Counted from the stretch's first letter, positions 53,261-62,382 are shown. The stretch is DNA of 64,000 nt from Streptomyces sp. NA02950 (GCF_013364155.1 NZ_CP054916.1:3716501-3780500), one strand, 5' to 3'. A program made the numbers and translations. Notes: generated by a model not told the origin, from the sequence alone.

Positions 53261-53316
53261 GAAAACTCCTTCTCGATGAGCACTGCTTGACAACGGGGAA
53301 GGCGTCGACTGCCCTC

Positions 53317-54816
53317 TCACCTGGGAAGCGGATACGAGAGAACAGCCGTGACCGCCTTCTCCTCGGTATTCGCTTCGATTCCCGACCAGCCCAATTCCCG
53401 GCCCTGGCCGCTGAGCTTGAAACCGCCCCATGGCAGGCGAGGGTCGAGCGGAGACCAACCATTGATCGCGACAGCACCGGCTTTCATTCGGCGTGCCACA
53501 ACATGCGCCCTGCTCACATCGCACGTCCACAGCGTGGCCGCCAGCGCATAATCGCTATCGTTCGCCAGCGCGACCGCTTCCTCGTCGGAGTCGAATGCGA
53601 TGATCGTGCCCACCGGGCCGAAGATCTCCTGGCGGGCAATCGTCATCGAATTACTGGCTTCGGCGAAGAGTGTCGGTTCGATGAAGTAACCCTTGCGCTC
53701 CGGTCGATGGCCACCCACGAGCAGGCGGGCTCCGTCGTCCAGGCCCGAAGCAATGTACCGGGACACGCGATCGACATGGCGCTCGTTGATCAAAGCGCCC
53801 ATCGTCGTGCCTTCATCGAAGGGATCCCCGAGCTTGACGTTGCGTGCCTGGTCCACCAGGAGCTCGACGAATTCGTCGTACACGGCGCGGGCGACGAGGA
53901 TCCGGCTGCCCGCTGCACACACCTCGCCCTGGTTGGCGAAGATTCCGATTCCCACCCCCCGCGCTGCCTCGTCCAGGTCGGCATCCGCATAGACGATCTG
54001 CGGACTCTTTCCGCCGAGTTCCAAAGTGGTGCGGCGGAATCCCTTGGCTGCAGCAAGGGCCACCTTGTATCCCGTTTCGGGACTTCCCGTAAAAGAGATC
54101 TTGTCTACCCCGGGGTGGTCAATGAGCAATTGGCCTGTCACCGCCCCACGCCCGGGAAGGACGCTGAATGCTCCCGCCGGAAATCCCGCCTCTTCGATGA
54201 GTGACGCAAGCAGCAGAGAAGTCAGGGGGGCGTCCTCCGGAGGCTTCAGGACGACGGCACAGCCCGCGGCAAGCGCCGGCGCGATCTTCCACGCTCCGAT
54301 CATGGTCGGTGAATTCCACGGCGTGATGGCCGCGACGACTCCGACCGGTTCGCGTACTGTGTAGCTGTGCGTGGGTCTACCCATGTAGGCGGACGTCGGG
54401 ATGGAGCGACCCTCCACCTTGTCCGCCCACCCGGCGAAGTACCGGAAGGCATGGACCGTCTGAGGCAGATCGATGGCGCGCGACTCGAAGCCGGGTTTGC
54501 CGATATCCAGCGACTCCAGCGTCGCGAACACCTCGGTCCGCTCCTCGATCAGATCGGCCAGGCGGTTCAGCATGTACCCCCTGGCGGTTCCGTCCGTCCG
54601 GCCCCACGCCCCGTCGTCGAGGGCTGACCGGGCGAAGGAGACGGCGCCATCGACATCGGCTGCCCCCGCTGCCACCACAGTGGCGAGTCGTCTTTCGGTT
54701 ACCGGGTCGATCACGTCGAACGTGTCCGCACCCCGACTGCTGTCCCATCCTCCGGCGTAGTACGGCTCGGTGGGGACCGTCCTGACCAGCTGTTCGGCCT
54801 CGCTGCGCGCTACCAT
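53317..54816 (-). CDS. NAD(P)-dependent aldehyde dehydrogenase
   Basis: A 499-residue ALDH: AAITPWNSPTMIGAWKIAPA, VDKISFTGSPETGYKVALAA, Glu in TTLELGGKSPQIVYADADLD, Cys in FANQGEVCAAGSRILVARAV, and QEIFGPVGTIIAFDSD. It is the third intact ALDH in the window and resembles aromatic/betaine aldehyde dehydrogenases. It is divergent from an IclR gene, the usual regulator-target geometry, and amine oxidase 2 lies beyond that gene. An aldehyde from the amine oxidase is a plausible substrate. No good ribosome-binding site precedes the ATG at 54816, so it may be weakly translated or leaderless. Confidence 0.92.
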   Translation of the reverse strand: MVARSEAEQLVRTVPTEPYYAGGWDSSRGADTFDVIDPVTERRLATVVAAGAADVDGAVSFARSALDDGAWGRTDGTARGYMLNRLADLIEERTEVFATLESLDIGKPGFESRAIDLPQTVHAFRYFAGWADKVEGRSIPTSAYMGRPTHSYTVREPVGVVAAITPWNSPTMIGAWKIAPALAAGCAVVLKPPEDAPLTSLLLASLIEEAGFPAGAFSVLPGRGAVTGQLLIDHPGVDKISFTGSPETGYKVALAAAKGFRRTTLELGGKSPQIVYADADLDEAARGVGIGIFANQGEVCAAGSRILVARAVYDEFVELLVDQARNVKLGDPFDEGTTMGALINERHVDRVSRYIASGLDDGARLLVGGHRPERKGYFIEPTLFAEASNSMTIARQEIFGPVGTIIAFDSDEEAVALANDSDYALAATLWTCDVSRAHVVARRMKAGAVAINGWSPLDPRLPWGGFKLSGQGRELGWSGIEANTEEKAVTAVLSYPLPR

Positions 54817-54823
54817 GTACTAT

Positions 54824-54855
54824 TACCGTTCTAGTTGGACGATATATGAACCGTA
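54824..54855. promoter_or_regulatory. candidate operator between ALDH and IclR genes
   Basis: TACCGTTC (54824-54831) and GAACCGTA (54848-54855) form an inverted repeat with one mismatch around a 16-bp A/T-rich spacer, eight bases upstream of the ALDH start. It is a possible binding site for the divergent IclR protein. Confidence 0.4.
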
Positions 54856-55041
54856 GGGTCCGGAGGGGAACCCGTCAAGGGACCCTTCGGATGCTGCAAA
54901 GCAGTCACCGTCCTCACCGTTCGCTACGGTGAGAGCGAGTCGTGAGACGACGAACCATTCATCCGGGCATACAAGCGACGGCCGGCACACACCGCCGTGG
55001 CATGATGTGTGGTGCAGAAACGTGCGAGGTGAGAGGAAAAC

Positions 55042-55767
55042 GTGGCGGTATCCGGTGGGGAAACGTCCCAGACACTCGACCGTGGCCTGACCGTGTTGTC
55101 TCTGCTCGCGCGTAGCACCAACGGTCTTACGGCAGCTGAGCTCGCCGAGGAACTGAGGACTGCACGCGCAGCGGTCTACCGCCTTCTTCGTACCCTCGAA
55201 GCTCACAACCTCGTCGGCCGCATCGACACGAGATATGTTCTCTGGTTCGGTGTAGCCGAGTTGGCGGGGCAGCTGAAGCCGCGGCTGCAGGCCACGGTGC
55301 TTCCCATTCTGCTCCGGCTCAGCGAGGTCACCAACAGTACGGCGCTCCTGAGCGTCGCTGACGGTAACCAGGCCCTGATCCTGCTGACCGCCGAACCGCC
55401 GCGGAGCACCATGCACCTGGCGATGCGGGAAGGCGCCCGGCATGCGCTGACCCTGGGTGCGGACGGGATCGCCATCCTGGCCGGGAGACCGGAGAGCGAG
55501 GAGGATCCCGAAGACGTCCGGTTGGCTCGTAGCCGCGGCTACGCCCTCAGCATCGGTTCGCTGCAGGAGGGAGCGATGGGGATCGCTGCTCCCATACGGG
55601 TGTCGGATTGGGCGACCGCAAGCCTTGGAGTGGTGCAACTCGGCGTCAGGCTCGAGGACGACCAGGTTCCCCTGGTGGTGACGGAGGCTGCCAGAGAGGC
55701 CGCGACGCGGTTGGGCGGCAAATCCGGTCCTGAAGCAGTCGCGCAGAACCAAACGCCGACTCAGTAG
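55042..55767 (+). CDS. IclR-family transcriptional regulator
   Basis: The 241-residue protein has the IclR winged helix (TLDRGLTVLSLLARSTNGLT, AAELAEELRTARAAVYRLLR, TLEAHNLVGRIDTRYVLW). An effector domain follows (TNSTALLSVADGNQALILLT, GARHALTLGADGIAILAG, AMGIAAPIRVSDWATASLGV). The effector half lacks some usual residues but is complete. It is divergent from the ALDH/WrbA unit and reads toward amine oxidase 2 (convergent). The GTG at 55042 follows AGAGGAAA. It probably controls the ALDH/quinone reductase unit. Confidence 0.9.
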   Translation: MAVSGGETSQTLDRGLTVLSLLARSTNGLTAAELAEELRTARAAVYRLLRTLEAHNLVGRIDTRYVLWFGVAELAGQLKPRLQATVLPILLRLSEVTNSTALLSVADGNQALILLTAEPPRSTMHLAMREGARHALTLGADGIAILAGRPESEEDPEDVRLARSRGYALSIGSLQEGAMGIAAPIRVSDWATASLGVVQLGVRLEDDQVPLVVTEAAREAATRLGGKSGPEAVAQNQTPTQ

Positions 55768-55895
55768 GCGTCGCGCGGCGGCGTGGTTCCGTGCCCGCAT
55801 GGTGTCCGCACCCCGCACGAGTACGGACACCGTGGCATGGAGCTCTTCCCTCGGCCGCACGTTGCGAGCCCGGCCAGGGCGCCACTGCGGGTTCA

Positions 55896-57848
55896 TCACT
55901 CGTCGCCTAGCTCGCTCTGGTGCGGCGCTGGGTGGCAGTGCATGGCGGGCCGGCCCGGCAGGGGCGGAACATCCAACGACGGATTACGGTCGAAGAAGCC
56001 CACTGGCTTGAGCGAGAATCCGACGTACTCACACGGCATGATGGGCCAGTCCTCCGGACGCGGCAGATGCGATGTTCCGAAGGTGTGCCATAGCACGATG
56101 TCCGTGTTCTCCAGATCGCGTTCCTGCTTGACCCAGTTCCCGATCCCGTCGCCAGCGTGCTGGTTCGGATAATCGCCGGCCGCGTGCAACTCGACCGGGT
56201 CATATCGCGTCACCCACAGGTGGGCCCGGGCGAACTCTGCGCGGCGCGCCAGGTCGCTTTCGGGGGCGGCGAGCAGGGTTGGGCCGACGAACGGGACAAG
56301 CTTGTAGCCGACGGGCTCGTCGAATCGGTTCCGCACGTCGGGATTGATGATCTTCCAGGTACGGGCGGTGAGCGGATCACACATTCGGCGGCCGTCACGC
56401 TCGTTGGTGATCGGAGTGCGGCGGGCGACGATCGCATTACCATACGGATTTTCGGACGAGGTGGGCAGACCCACCGCATCGATCTCGACGACCGTGTTCC
56501 GCGGCCCATCCACCTCCATGTCCAAGCGCATGTTGAACAAGTGCTGATGGTTCGGCGCATCGAGTTGTGGTGCTACGAGCGCTCCGTACTCCGGCTTCAA
56601 CCCGGGCGCGACCGCCCGTGTCTGGACGATGCCGGTCAGTTTGGCCTCGAACTGAATTGTTCCATCGAGGTAGAAGTACCAGAAGAAGCCGTATTCGTAG
56701 TTGCCGATCGTGTGGATGGAGGACACCACCAGGCGTCGGGAGCGCCTGACTTCCGCCTGCTCAACGTAGCGGAAGTCCCAGTGCTTCCAGAGGATTCCGT
56801 AGTCTTCTTCGTGCAGACAGATGGCGTTGGAGATAGTGTGCGGGGTGCCCGACTCGTCGGCGAGCACCGCATCGAGGTACCGGATCTCACCCAGGCAGTC
56901 ACATCCGAGGCTCAGAGATCCCACCGTCTTTCCCAGATTGTATTCACCCGCGTCGAACACGTTCCGGAAGTAGAAGTCGTCGCTGGTGTCGCCGTACGGC
57001 ACGACCATCTCGCTGATGCTGGCCCGGTGCACGATTGAACGGCGACGACCGCCGTCCTGGTATGAGACATCGCTGATGACGAGGCCTTCCACTACGTCCA
57101 CGTGGGCGTGCAGCCGCCATCGCTGCCATTCGATGATGTTGCCGGACACCATGAACGAAGGGCCTTCGGGTTGCGTGATCTCGATCAGGCGGAGGTCGTC
57201 CCGCAGTGGCCCGACGCTTTCCACGTCGTAGTTGCCGCTCTCTGGCGGAAGCGGTACGGGGTCCCCTTCGATGATCGTGGCGACCGAACGGGTGTCGCAG
57301 TCGATGACGAACACGAGGTTTCCGACCGGCCTCGCATAGCCGTTGTCCTCCTTGAAGTGTCGGACGTAGGCACTCGCCCGGATGACGCGTCGCCGCGCGT
57401 CCACCCCTTCAATCGGCAGGGTGCCTGTCGACCACGGGTCGAACTGCACCTGGGAAAGATCCTCGACTCCATGGCGGACCAGGGCATCGACCGCTGCGGG
57501 GTCGTTCTTCACTATCTCGTCAAGCGCGAGCAGTTCCTCGATCATGATCGCCGGCTGCACCCCGGGAACGTGTTCCCAAGAAGCCAGGGTGTTGTCACCG
57601 AGGTCCACCCGCGCCTCAAACGTGGCTCCTGCATCGCGGTCGTACACGACCAGAAAGGCCACGCGAGGAACAGGGCTCGAAGGATCGTACGCGCGCACCG
57701 CGCCCTTGTCCGGGAGGTCCAGGCGTACCAGGGGGAACCTGATCGCCCTCCGGTGGGACTGACTCGCACGAACTACGTCGACGGCCTGTTCTATCTCCTG
57801 GGCACTCAACGGATCGTACGGATGTGGCGTTGCATCCGGCGTGGTCAT
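55896..57848 (-). CDS. copper-containing primary amine oxidase (second copy)
   Basis: A 650-residue amine oxidase with all key residues: TPQ tyrosine Tyr384 in HTIGNYEYGFFW, copper ligands His434/His436 (NHQHLFNMRLD) and His594 (HTFGTSHLPRPEDW), base Asp299 in VFDAGEY. It is of the same length and fold as the enzyme at 37751 but clearly diverged, indicating a different amine preference and not a recent duplication. There is no signal peptide. GGAG precedes the ATG at 57848. A palindrome at 58004-58016 upstream may be its operator. It probably delivers aldehydes to the ALDH at 53317. Confidence 0.94.
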   Translation of the reverse strand: MTTPDATPHPYDPLSAQEIEQAVDVVRASQSHRRAIRFPLVRLDLPDKGAVRAYDPSSPVPRVAFLVVYDRDAGATFEARVDLGDNTLASWEHVPGVQPAIMIEELLALDEIVKNDPAAVDALVRHGVEDLSQVQFDPWSTGTLPIEGVDARRRVIRASAYVRHFKEDNGYARPVGNLVFVIDCDTRSVATIIEGDPVPLPPESGNYDVESVGPLRDDLRLIEITQPEGPSFMVSGNIIEWQRWRLHAHVDVVEGLVISDVSYQDGGRRRSIVHRASISEMVVPYGDTSDDFYFRNVFDAGEYNLGKTVGSLSLGCDCLGEIRYLDAVLADESGTPHTISNAICLHEEDYGILWKHWDFRYVEQAEVRRSRRLVVSSIHTIGNYEYGFFWYFYLDGTIQFEAKLTGIVQTRAVAPGLKPEYGALVAPQLDAPNHQHLFNMRLDMEVDGPRNTVVEIDAVGLPTSSENPYGNAIVARRTPITNERDGRRMCDPLTARTWKIINPDVRNRFDEPVGYKLVPFVGPTLLAAPESDLARRAEFARAHLWVTRYDPVELHAAGDYPNQHAGDGIGNWVKQERDLENTDIVLWHTFGTSHLPRPEDWPIMPCEYVGFSLKPVGFFDRNPSLDVPPLPGRPAMHCHPAPHQSELGDE

Positions 57849-58608
57849 TGCGGTTTGCTCCAGCTTGCGTGTGGCAAGGACAGATCACGAGTGGGGGGCG
57901 GCTAGCAGTGCCGAAGTGCGGTCATTTCTCTGGCACCGCCGCCACTGGGTCGGCCACCAAAATCACTGGTCGGGACAGCCCATCTCGAGCGTGTGCGATA
58001 TTCGTACATGATGTACGCTTGTTGGAAGCACATCGTGCGGGGAGGCATGTTCGGTGTCAAGCCCTCAGGAGCGAAGAAGCGAATTGCCGGACGCTCCGGT
58101 GCCAGCCTCGCCGGGGGTTGGCCCTGCTGCCCCGGGCAACCCACGGCCGCTCGACGGACCCACGTCGATCTATCAAGGGGGAGGACACCGCCGCCCTGAC
58201 CGCCGCGGACGGACTGGCGCTCACCCGGCCACCACGCAACGGCCGTGGAGACCGTTTCGGTCTCATCCCTGAGGTGGGAGCGATTCCATCGTCAAGCGGC
58301 ACCCTTCCTCTGCATTCCGGCCAGGTGCGCACGTCCAAAACCCCCGCTGTGTCGTGGGGCGTTTTTCACGGTACGCCTGCTGAGGCAGGTGCGTCCACGA
58401 TCGGTGCGGTGGCGCAACCGCGCCGATCTCCGTGGGACCACACGCAGTCAGAGCGGCCCGATGACCTGCTCCTGAGGCTGCGATGCGGGTGCGCGCCAGG
58501 TCCGCAATGTCGGCTCCGCTTGCCTCTCTCGGAGGTCAGGAGCATGCTGTAAATGGTTCCCGACCTCGGAAGTAATGGTGACTCCGCCGGATTAAGGCAC
58601 AGGTAGCG
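57849..58608. other. Long gap with palindrome and possible decayed regulator
   Basis: No intact gene is supported. GTACATGATGTAC at 58004-58016 is a palindrome about a single central G. It overlaps the end of GTGCGATATTCGTAC (57993-58007), a weak relative of the 15-bp operator motif at 41455. The sequence from about 58045 (GAKKRIAGRSGASLAGG in one frame, RGLALLPRATHGRS in another) faintly recalls the start of an IclR regulator reading rightward, now frameshifted, but I would not annotate a gene. The right part should hold the promoter of the 58609 gene. Confidence 0.4.
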
Positions 58609-61059
58609 ATGGCCCCGCCCCCAGCCACTCGCCATAGCTGGCACAACGATAACCCCGCCGGCGCCAAGCCGAGCGCGACGATAACAATCGATGCAGCCGG
58701 TGTCGTAACGGGGTGGAGTCCCGGCGCTAACCTGCTGCTAGGCCACCTTCATCAGGAGATGCTGGGTCGGCCGTTGAGTAACGTCATGGTTTCCGGAAGT
58801 GACTTCCGTTCCGCACTGCGGGACGGATGGAGCGGCGAGCTGGCCATACAGCACCGTGACGGGCGCCTTCTGAAGTTGCCTGCCGAGGTACGTGCTCTTT
58901 TCCGGCAAGGGAACAATGACTGGCTGCTCACCCTCGCGAGCGACTGGAACAACCGACAGACACCGGCGGCTGAGCTGCCCGTGCTTGAGTGGATGTTCAC
59001 CGATTCGCCGGTCGCCATTACAACCTATGACTCGGATTTGCGCTGTGTGCGACAGAACCCAGCCATGAACCGCATCGTCGGAATGTCCTCGGACGTCAGA
59101 CCGTGGCGTCAGTTCGGAGACGTTCTGACCAGCCCGGACACCGACGAGTGGGAGAGACTCCTGCGGGAAGTACTGGAGAGCGGCACCCCGACAGCCACCC
59201 TCACCATCCGCGGGCGCACGCCGACGGATCCGGACCACGGCCACGTCTTCACCGCCACGGCTTCTCCCCTGCACGACCCGACAGGGAACGTGGTGGGCGT
59301 CTGTGCCACCGTTCGGGATATCACCGACGAGCATGGCCGCCAGGAGCGGCTGGCCATCCTGAACGACGCCAGCACCCGCATCGGCAGCACACTGGATGTA
59401 CAGAGAACCGCCCAGGAACTGGCCGACGTCGTCATTCCCCGCCTCGCCGACTTCATCAGCGTGGATCTGCTCGAACCATTGCTCCGCGGCGAAGAACCCG
59501 GCCCGGTCACCCGCAGGGCCGAACTTCGCCGGATAACGCATCTGTCTGTGCGCGCGGGCACCCCGGAGGCGGCGGTCGAGGTGGGTGAGGTCGACTACCT
59601 GCCCTGGCACTCGCCTCCTGCCCGTTGCCTGGCCACAGGTCGCCCCCTGCTGCTTCGCAGCACGGACTCCCACACCTCTCACTGGTTCACCGAAGATCCA
59701 CATCGCGCCGAGAAGGCGGCCCGCTACGGATTCCACTCGTTGATGTTCATCCCTATCCAAGCCCGCGGAGTGCCCCTGGGCGTCGCGCTCTTCTGTCGGT
59801 CATGGCCTACCGAGCCGTTCGAGCAGACAGACGTGGATCTCGCAGAGGAACTGATCACACGCGCTGCGATCTCACTGGACAACGCCCGCCGCTTCACCCG
59901 CGAGCGCACCGCAGCCCTGGCGCTTCAGCGCAGCCTCCTCCCCGGACGTCTGCCCCAGCGGCCCACCTTGGAGGTTGCCAGTCGCTACCTGCCAGCTATG
60001 TCCCATTACGGGGTCGGAGGGGACTGGTTCGATGTGATACCCCTGTCGGGAGCGAGGGTCGCTCTGGTGGTGGGAGACGTGGTCGGCCACGGCATCCATG
60101 CCTCGGCCACGATGGGCCGCCTGCGTACGGCGATCCGTTCCCTGGCCGATGTGGACCTCCCCCCGGACGAACTCCTGACCCATCTGGATGATCTCGTCAC
60201 CCAACTGGGCGACGAGGAGCCCTTCGGACCCCGGCAGTCAGGTGCCTCAGACATGTGTGCCACGGCCCTTTATGCGATATACGACCCGGTCTCGGGCAAG
60301 GCCTCGCTCGCCAGCGCCGGCCATCCACCTCCAGCGGTCATGCTCCCGGGGGGCCGCGCCGAGTTCCTGGACGTCTCGCCAGGCCCGCCGCTCGGTCTGG
60401 GGTGCCTGCCGTTCGAGGTGCGCGATATTCAGCTTCCTGAAGGCAGCGAGATCGCCCTGTACACCGATGGGCTGATCAGCCACCGCAATCTGGATGCCGA
60501 CGAGAGGCTCGAGCACCTCCGGAGCTCTCTCTGCAAATCTGCCGCATCGCTGCAGGACCGCTGCGACAACGTGCTCGGCGATCTGCTGCCCGACCACCCA
60601 CCCGACGACGTCGCTCTGCTGATCGCCCGCACCCATACCCTCGGCGATGACCGGGTGGCCGTCCTGAACGTACCGGCGGACCCGGCCTTCGTCGCCCAGG
60701 CCCGGTCATGGGCGACCGACTGGCTGGGCACCTGGGGACTGGAGACATTGGGTTTCGTCACGGAGCTCGTGGTGAGCGAGCTCGTGACCAACGCCATCCG
60801 GTACGGCGCCTCGCCCATTCAGCTGCGTCTGATCAAGGACACGACCCTGATCTGCGAGGTGAGCGACGCCAGCAGCACGGCCCCGCATCTGCGCCGCGCC
60901 CGGCTCTTCGACGAAGGCGGCCGCGGCCTGCTCCTCATTGCCCAGGTGACCCAGCGATGGGGTACTCGGCACACCCGGAACGGCAAGATCATCTGGTGCG
61001 AGCAGAGCCTCGCCGCCGAGGACGAGTTCGATCTCGTCACGGCCATGTCCGCGAAATAG
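58609..61059 (+). CDS. PAS-GAF-SpoIIE phosphatase with HATPase domain
   Basis: The 816-residue multidomain protein has PAS-like regions at ~20-110 and ~125-245 (MFTDSPVAITTYDSDLRCVR, ATVRDITDEHGRQERLAILN) and a GAF domain at ~260-430. A PP2C/SpoIIE phosphatase spans ~440-660 (YGVGGDWFDVIPLSGARVAL, VVGDVVGHGIHASATMGRLR, YTDGLISHRNLDADERLEHL, with the metal-binding Asp residues). A C-terminal HATPase_c of the anti-sigma type follows (LVVSELVTNAIRYGASPIQL, DEGGRGLLLIAQVTQRWG). Such Streptomyces proteins act in anti-sigma/anti-anti-sigma partner switching. No partner gene is adjacent, so it acts at a distance. There is no transmembrane helix. Confidence 0.92.
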   Translation: MAPPPATRHSWHNDNPAGAKPSATITIDAAGVVTGWSPGANLLLGHLHQEMLGRPLSNVMVSGSDFRSALRDGWSGELAIQHRDGRLLKLPAEVRALFRQGNNDWLLTLASDWNNRQTPAAELPVLEWMFTDSPVAITTYDSDLRCVRQNPAMNRIVGMSSDVRPWRQFGDVLTSPDTDEWERLLREVLESGTPTATLTIRGRTPTDPDHGHVFTATASPLHDPTGNVVGVCATVRDITDEHGRQERLAILNDASTRIGSTLDVQRTAQELADVVIPRLADFISVDLLEPLLRGEEPGPVTRRAELRRITHLSVRAGTPEAAVEVGEVDYLPWHSPPARCLATGRPLLLRSTDSHTSHWFTEDPHRAEKAARYGFHSLMFIPIQARGVPLGVALFCRSWPTEPFEQTDVDLAEELITRAAISLDNARRFTRERTAALALQRSLLPGRLPQRPTLEVASRYLPAMSHYGVGGDWFDVIPLSGARVALVVGDVVGHGIHASATMGRLRTAIRSLADVDLPPDELLTHLDDLVTQLGDEEPFGPRQSGASDMCATALYAIYDPVSGKASLASAGHPPPAVMLPGGRAEFLDVSPGPPLGLGCLPFEVRDIQLPEGSEIALYTDGLISHRNLDADERLEHLRSSLCKSAASLQDRCDNVLGDLLPDHPPDDVALLIARTHTLGDDRVAVLNVPADPAFVAQARSWATDWLGTWGLETLGFVTELVVSELVTNAIRYGASPIQLRLIKDTTLICEVSDASSTAPHLRRARLFDEGGRGLLLIAQVTQRWGTRHTRNGKIIWCEQSLAAEDEFDLVTAMSAK

Positions 61060-61205
61060 GTGCACGAGTTCCTTCCGGGGCGTCCCGGCTGGCAGGGAAA
61101 CATGCATGCATGGCCGAACGGCTTCCCGTTTCCCCAACGGGGATCGTCCGCGGTCCGTCCGCGAAGGGTCACTGCGCACTCCACGCACCGGAAGAAAAGG
61201 ATGCA

Positions 61206-61470
61206 CATGGACGGCGGCAGCCGCGAGACCCTGTTCGGCGGCGCCCGGGTTCGCGCCAGCGCTCACCGCCTGATCACTCCGGTCAATCCCAGCAGCGGCA
61301 AGCTTCTCGGCGGCACGCCGTAGGCAACCGCGGCGGAAGCCGACGCGGCGGTCACCTCAGCCCGCCTGCCTTCGACCGGCCAGGAGGCTGGATCCGGAGC
61401 GCGCGCCGAGGTCATCGAGCGCCTGGCTGACTCCATCCACGTCCGCGCAATGACTGTGAAACGAAGGGCC
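61206..61470 (+). pseudogene. aldehyde dehydrogenase N-terminal fragment with in-frame stop
   Basis: DGGSRETLFGGARVRASAHR, LITPVNPSSGKLLGGTP, a TAG-type stop at ~61321, then ATAAEADAAVTSARLPS and ARAEVIERLADSIHVRA follow the N-terminal ALDH pattern (FIGG ... INPATG ... DVDAAV ... RAEVIERLAD). Sequence is lost after about 80 residues. With the ThDP fragment at 62030-62322 it looks like a relic of a duplicated ThDP/ALDH set. Confidence 0.7.
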
Positions 61471-61570
61471 AGACGTAGCGCCGTACGTGGCAGGGGACGT
61501 GGAAGAGGGGTGTGTCCGTGTGATCACACCCCTCTTGATCCCGTCCAATGAGCCCTGTGCTCGGGGCCGC

Positions 61571-62002
61571 TCAGTGCGTGCCGGAGCCGCCCTCGTGCAC
61601 GGTGACCGTCGGCTCGACGCCGATGGCGCCGACTGCTTCCCGCCAGGCCTCGAGCCCGACCTGGAACGCGACGACGCCCGCCTCGGGGAGGGCGATCTCG
61701 ATCGCCTCCAGGATTTCCTGAGGGGTGACCCCCAGATCGAGGGCCACTCGGATATGGCTCTGGATGTGCCCCTTGCCTGCCCTCATCACGGTGAGGCTGA
61801 GGATGAACAACAGCTCTTTGGTGCGACGGTCCAGAGCGCGGGGCGCGAGATAGGCCGCCTTGACCAGGCCGTTCGTTGCTTGCAGGACCTCGAAGTCGTG
61901 CTGTGCCATGACCTTGTGGTAATCGAGGACGTAACCCCGGTCGTGTGCCATGGCGTCGATGTATTCCTGTGCGGTTGGCGAGGAGGCCGCGTCGATCGTC
62001 AT
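61571..62002 (-). CDS. carboxymuconolactone decarboxylase-family protein (PcaC-like)
   Basis: The 143-residue protein has AAYLAPRALDRRTKELLFIL, HIQSHIRVALDLGVTPQEIL and EAIEIALPEAGVVAFQVGLE, the CMD fold. The Cys-x-x-Cys pair of AhpD-type members is absent (the segment reads KGHIQSHI), as in true 4-carboxymuconolactone decarboxylases, so a decarboxylase or ring-opening role is more likely than peroxidase. AAGGAAA precedes the ATG at 62002. It lies downstream of, and in line with, the decayed ThDP-enzyme fragment, so it is probably the one surviving gene of that damaged operon. Confidence 0.85.
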   Translation of the reverse strand: MTIDAASSPTAQEYIDAMAHDRGYVLDYHKVMAQHDFEVLQATNGLVKAAYLAPRALDRRTKELLFILSLTVMRAGKGHIQSHIRVALDLGVTPQEILEAIEIALPEAGVVAFQVGLEAWREAVGAIGVEPTVTVHEGGSGTH

Positions 62003-62029
62003 TCCGACTTTCCTTTGTGTGGGGCAGCA

Positions 62030-62322
62030 GGGCCGCAGAGCATGGCGGGGACGAGGAGGCGGTGATGAAGCAGGGTCATCGCCAGCCTGCCCGCGATACG
62101 GGCGTATCGGCCGGGAGTACTGGTGCATCCACCCTCGAAAGTCCGGGTACGGCGCGGGTGCCGTCCGAACCGGCGTGCAACACGGCGACCAGGTGCATCT
62201 CCGTGATCCTGGGATTGGCGAAGCGGATGTCCACTCCGGGGATGGGCGAGGTCTTGATCAGGACCTCGGTTCCAGCAAGGCCACCAGAGCAATTCGCCTG
62301 CCAGGCGGTTGTTTCGTGGGTC
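62030..62322 (-). pseudogene. ThDP-dependent enzyme, N-terminal remnant
   Basis: MTHETTAWQANCSGGLAGTE, VLIKTSPIPGVDIRFANPRI, TEMHLVAVLHAGSDGTRAVP in one frame, then FEGGCTSTPGRYARIAGRLA and MTLLHHRLLVPAML in another, line up with the first ~100 residues of the enzyme at 41509. The aligned landmarks are VCFANPGTTEMPLVTALDKV, FEGVCTGAADGYARIAGK and MTLLHLGP. The activating Glu survives, but at least one frameshift and loss of the remaining ~430 codons make it dead. It reads away from the palindrome at 62326-62382. Confidence 0.75.
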
Positions 62323-62325
62323 ATG

Positions 62326-62382
62326 CTTACCATGCTGTGCACTATACGCACCGGCTATGCGTATAGTGCACAGCATGGTAAG
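62326..62382. repeat. perfect 25-bp inverted repeat with 7-bp spacer (operator-like)
   Basis: Bases 62326-62350 are the exact reverse complement of 62358-62382, separated by CCGGCTA. The arms contain the operator motif GTGCACTATACGCAC (62337-62351), also found in variant form at 41455 and 41476. Because of the symmetry both divergent reading frames begin with the same peptide (MRIVHSMVS). Such long perfect symmetry exceeds a normal operator and suggests a duplicated inverted promoter segment. Confidence 0.85.

Noticed and set aside
58045..58550. Possible decayed IclR regulator
   Set aside because: The similarity is faint and spread over frames; not enough to annotate a gene.
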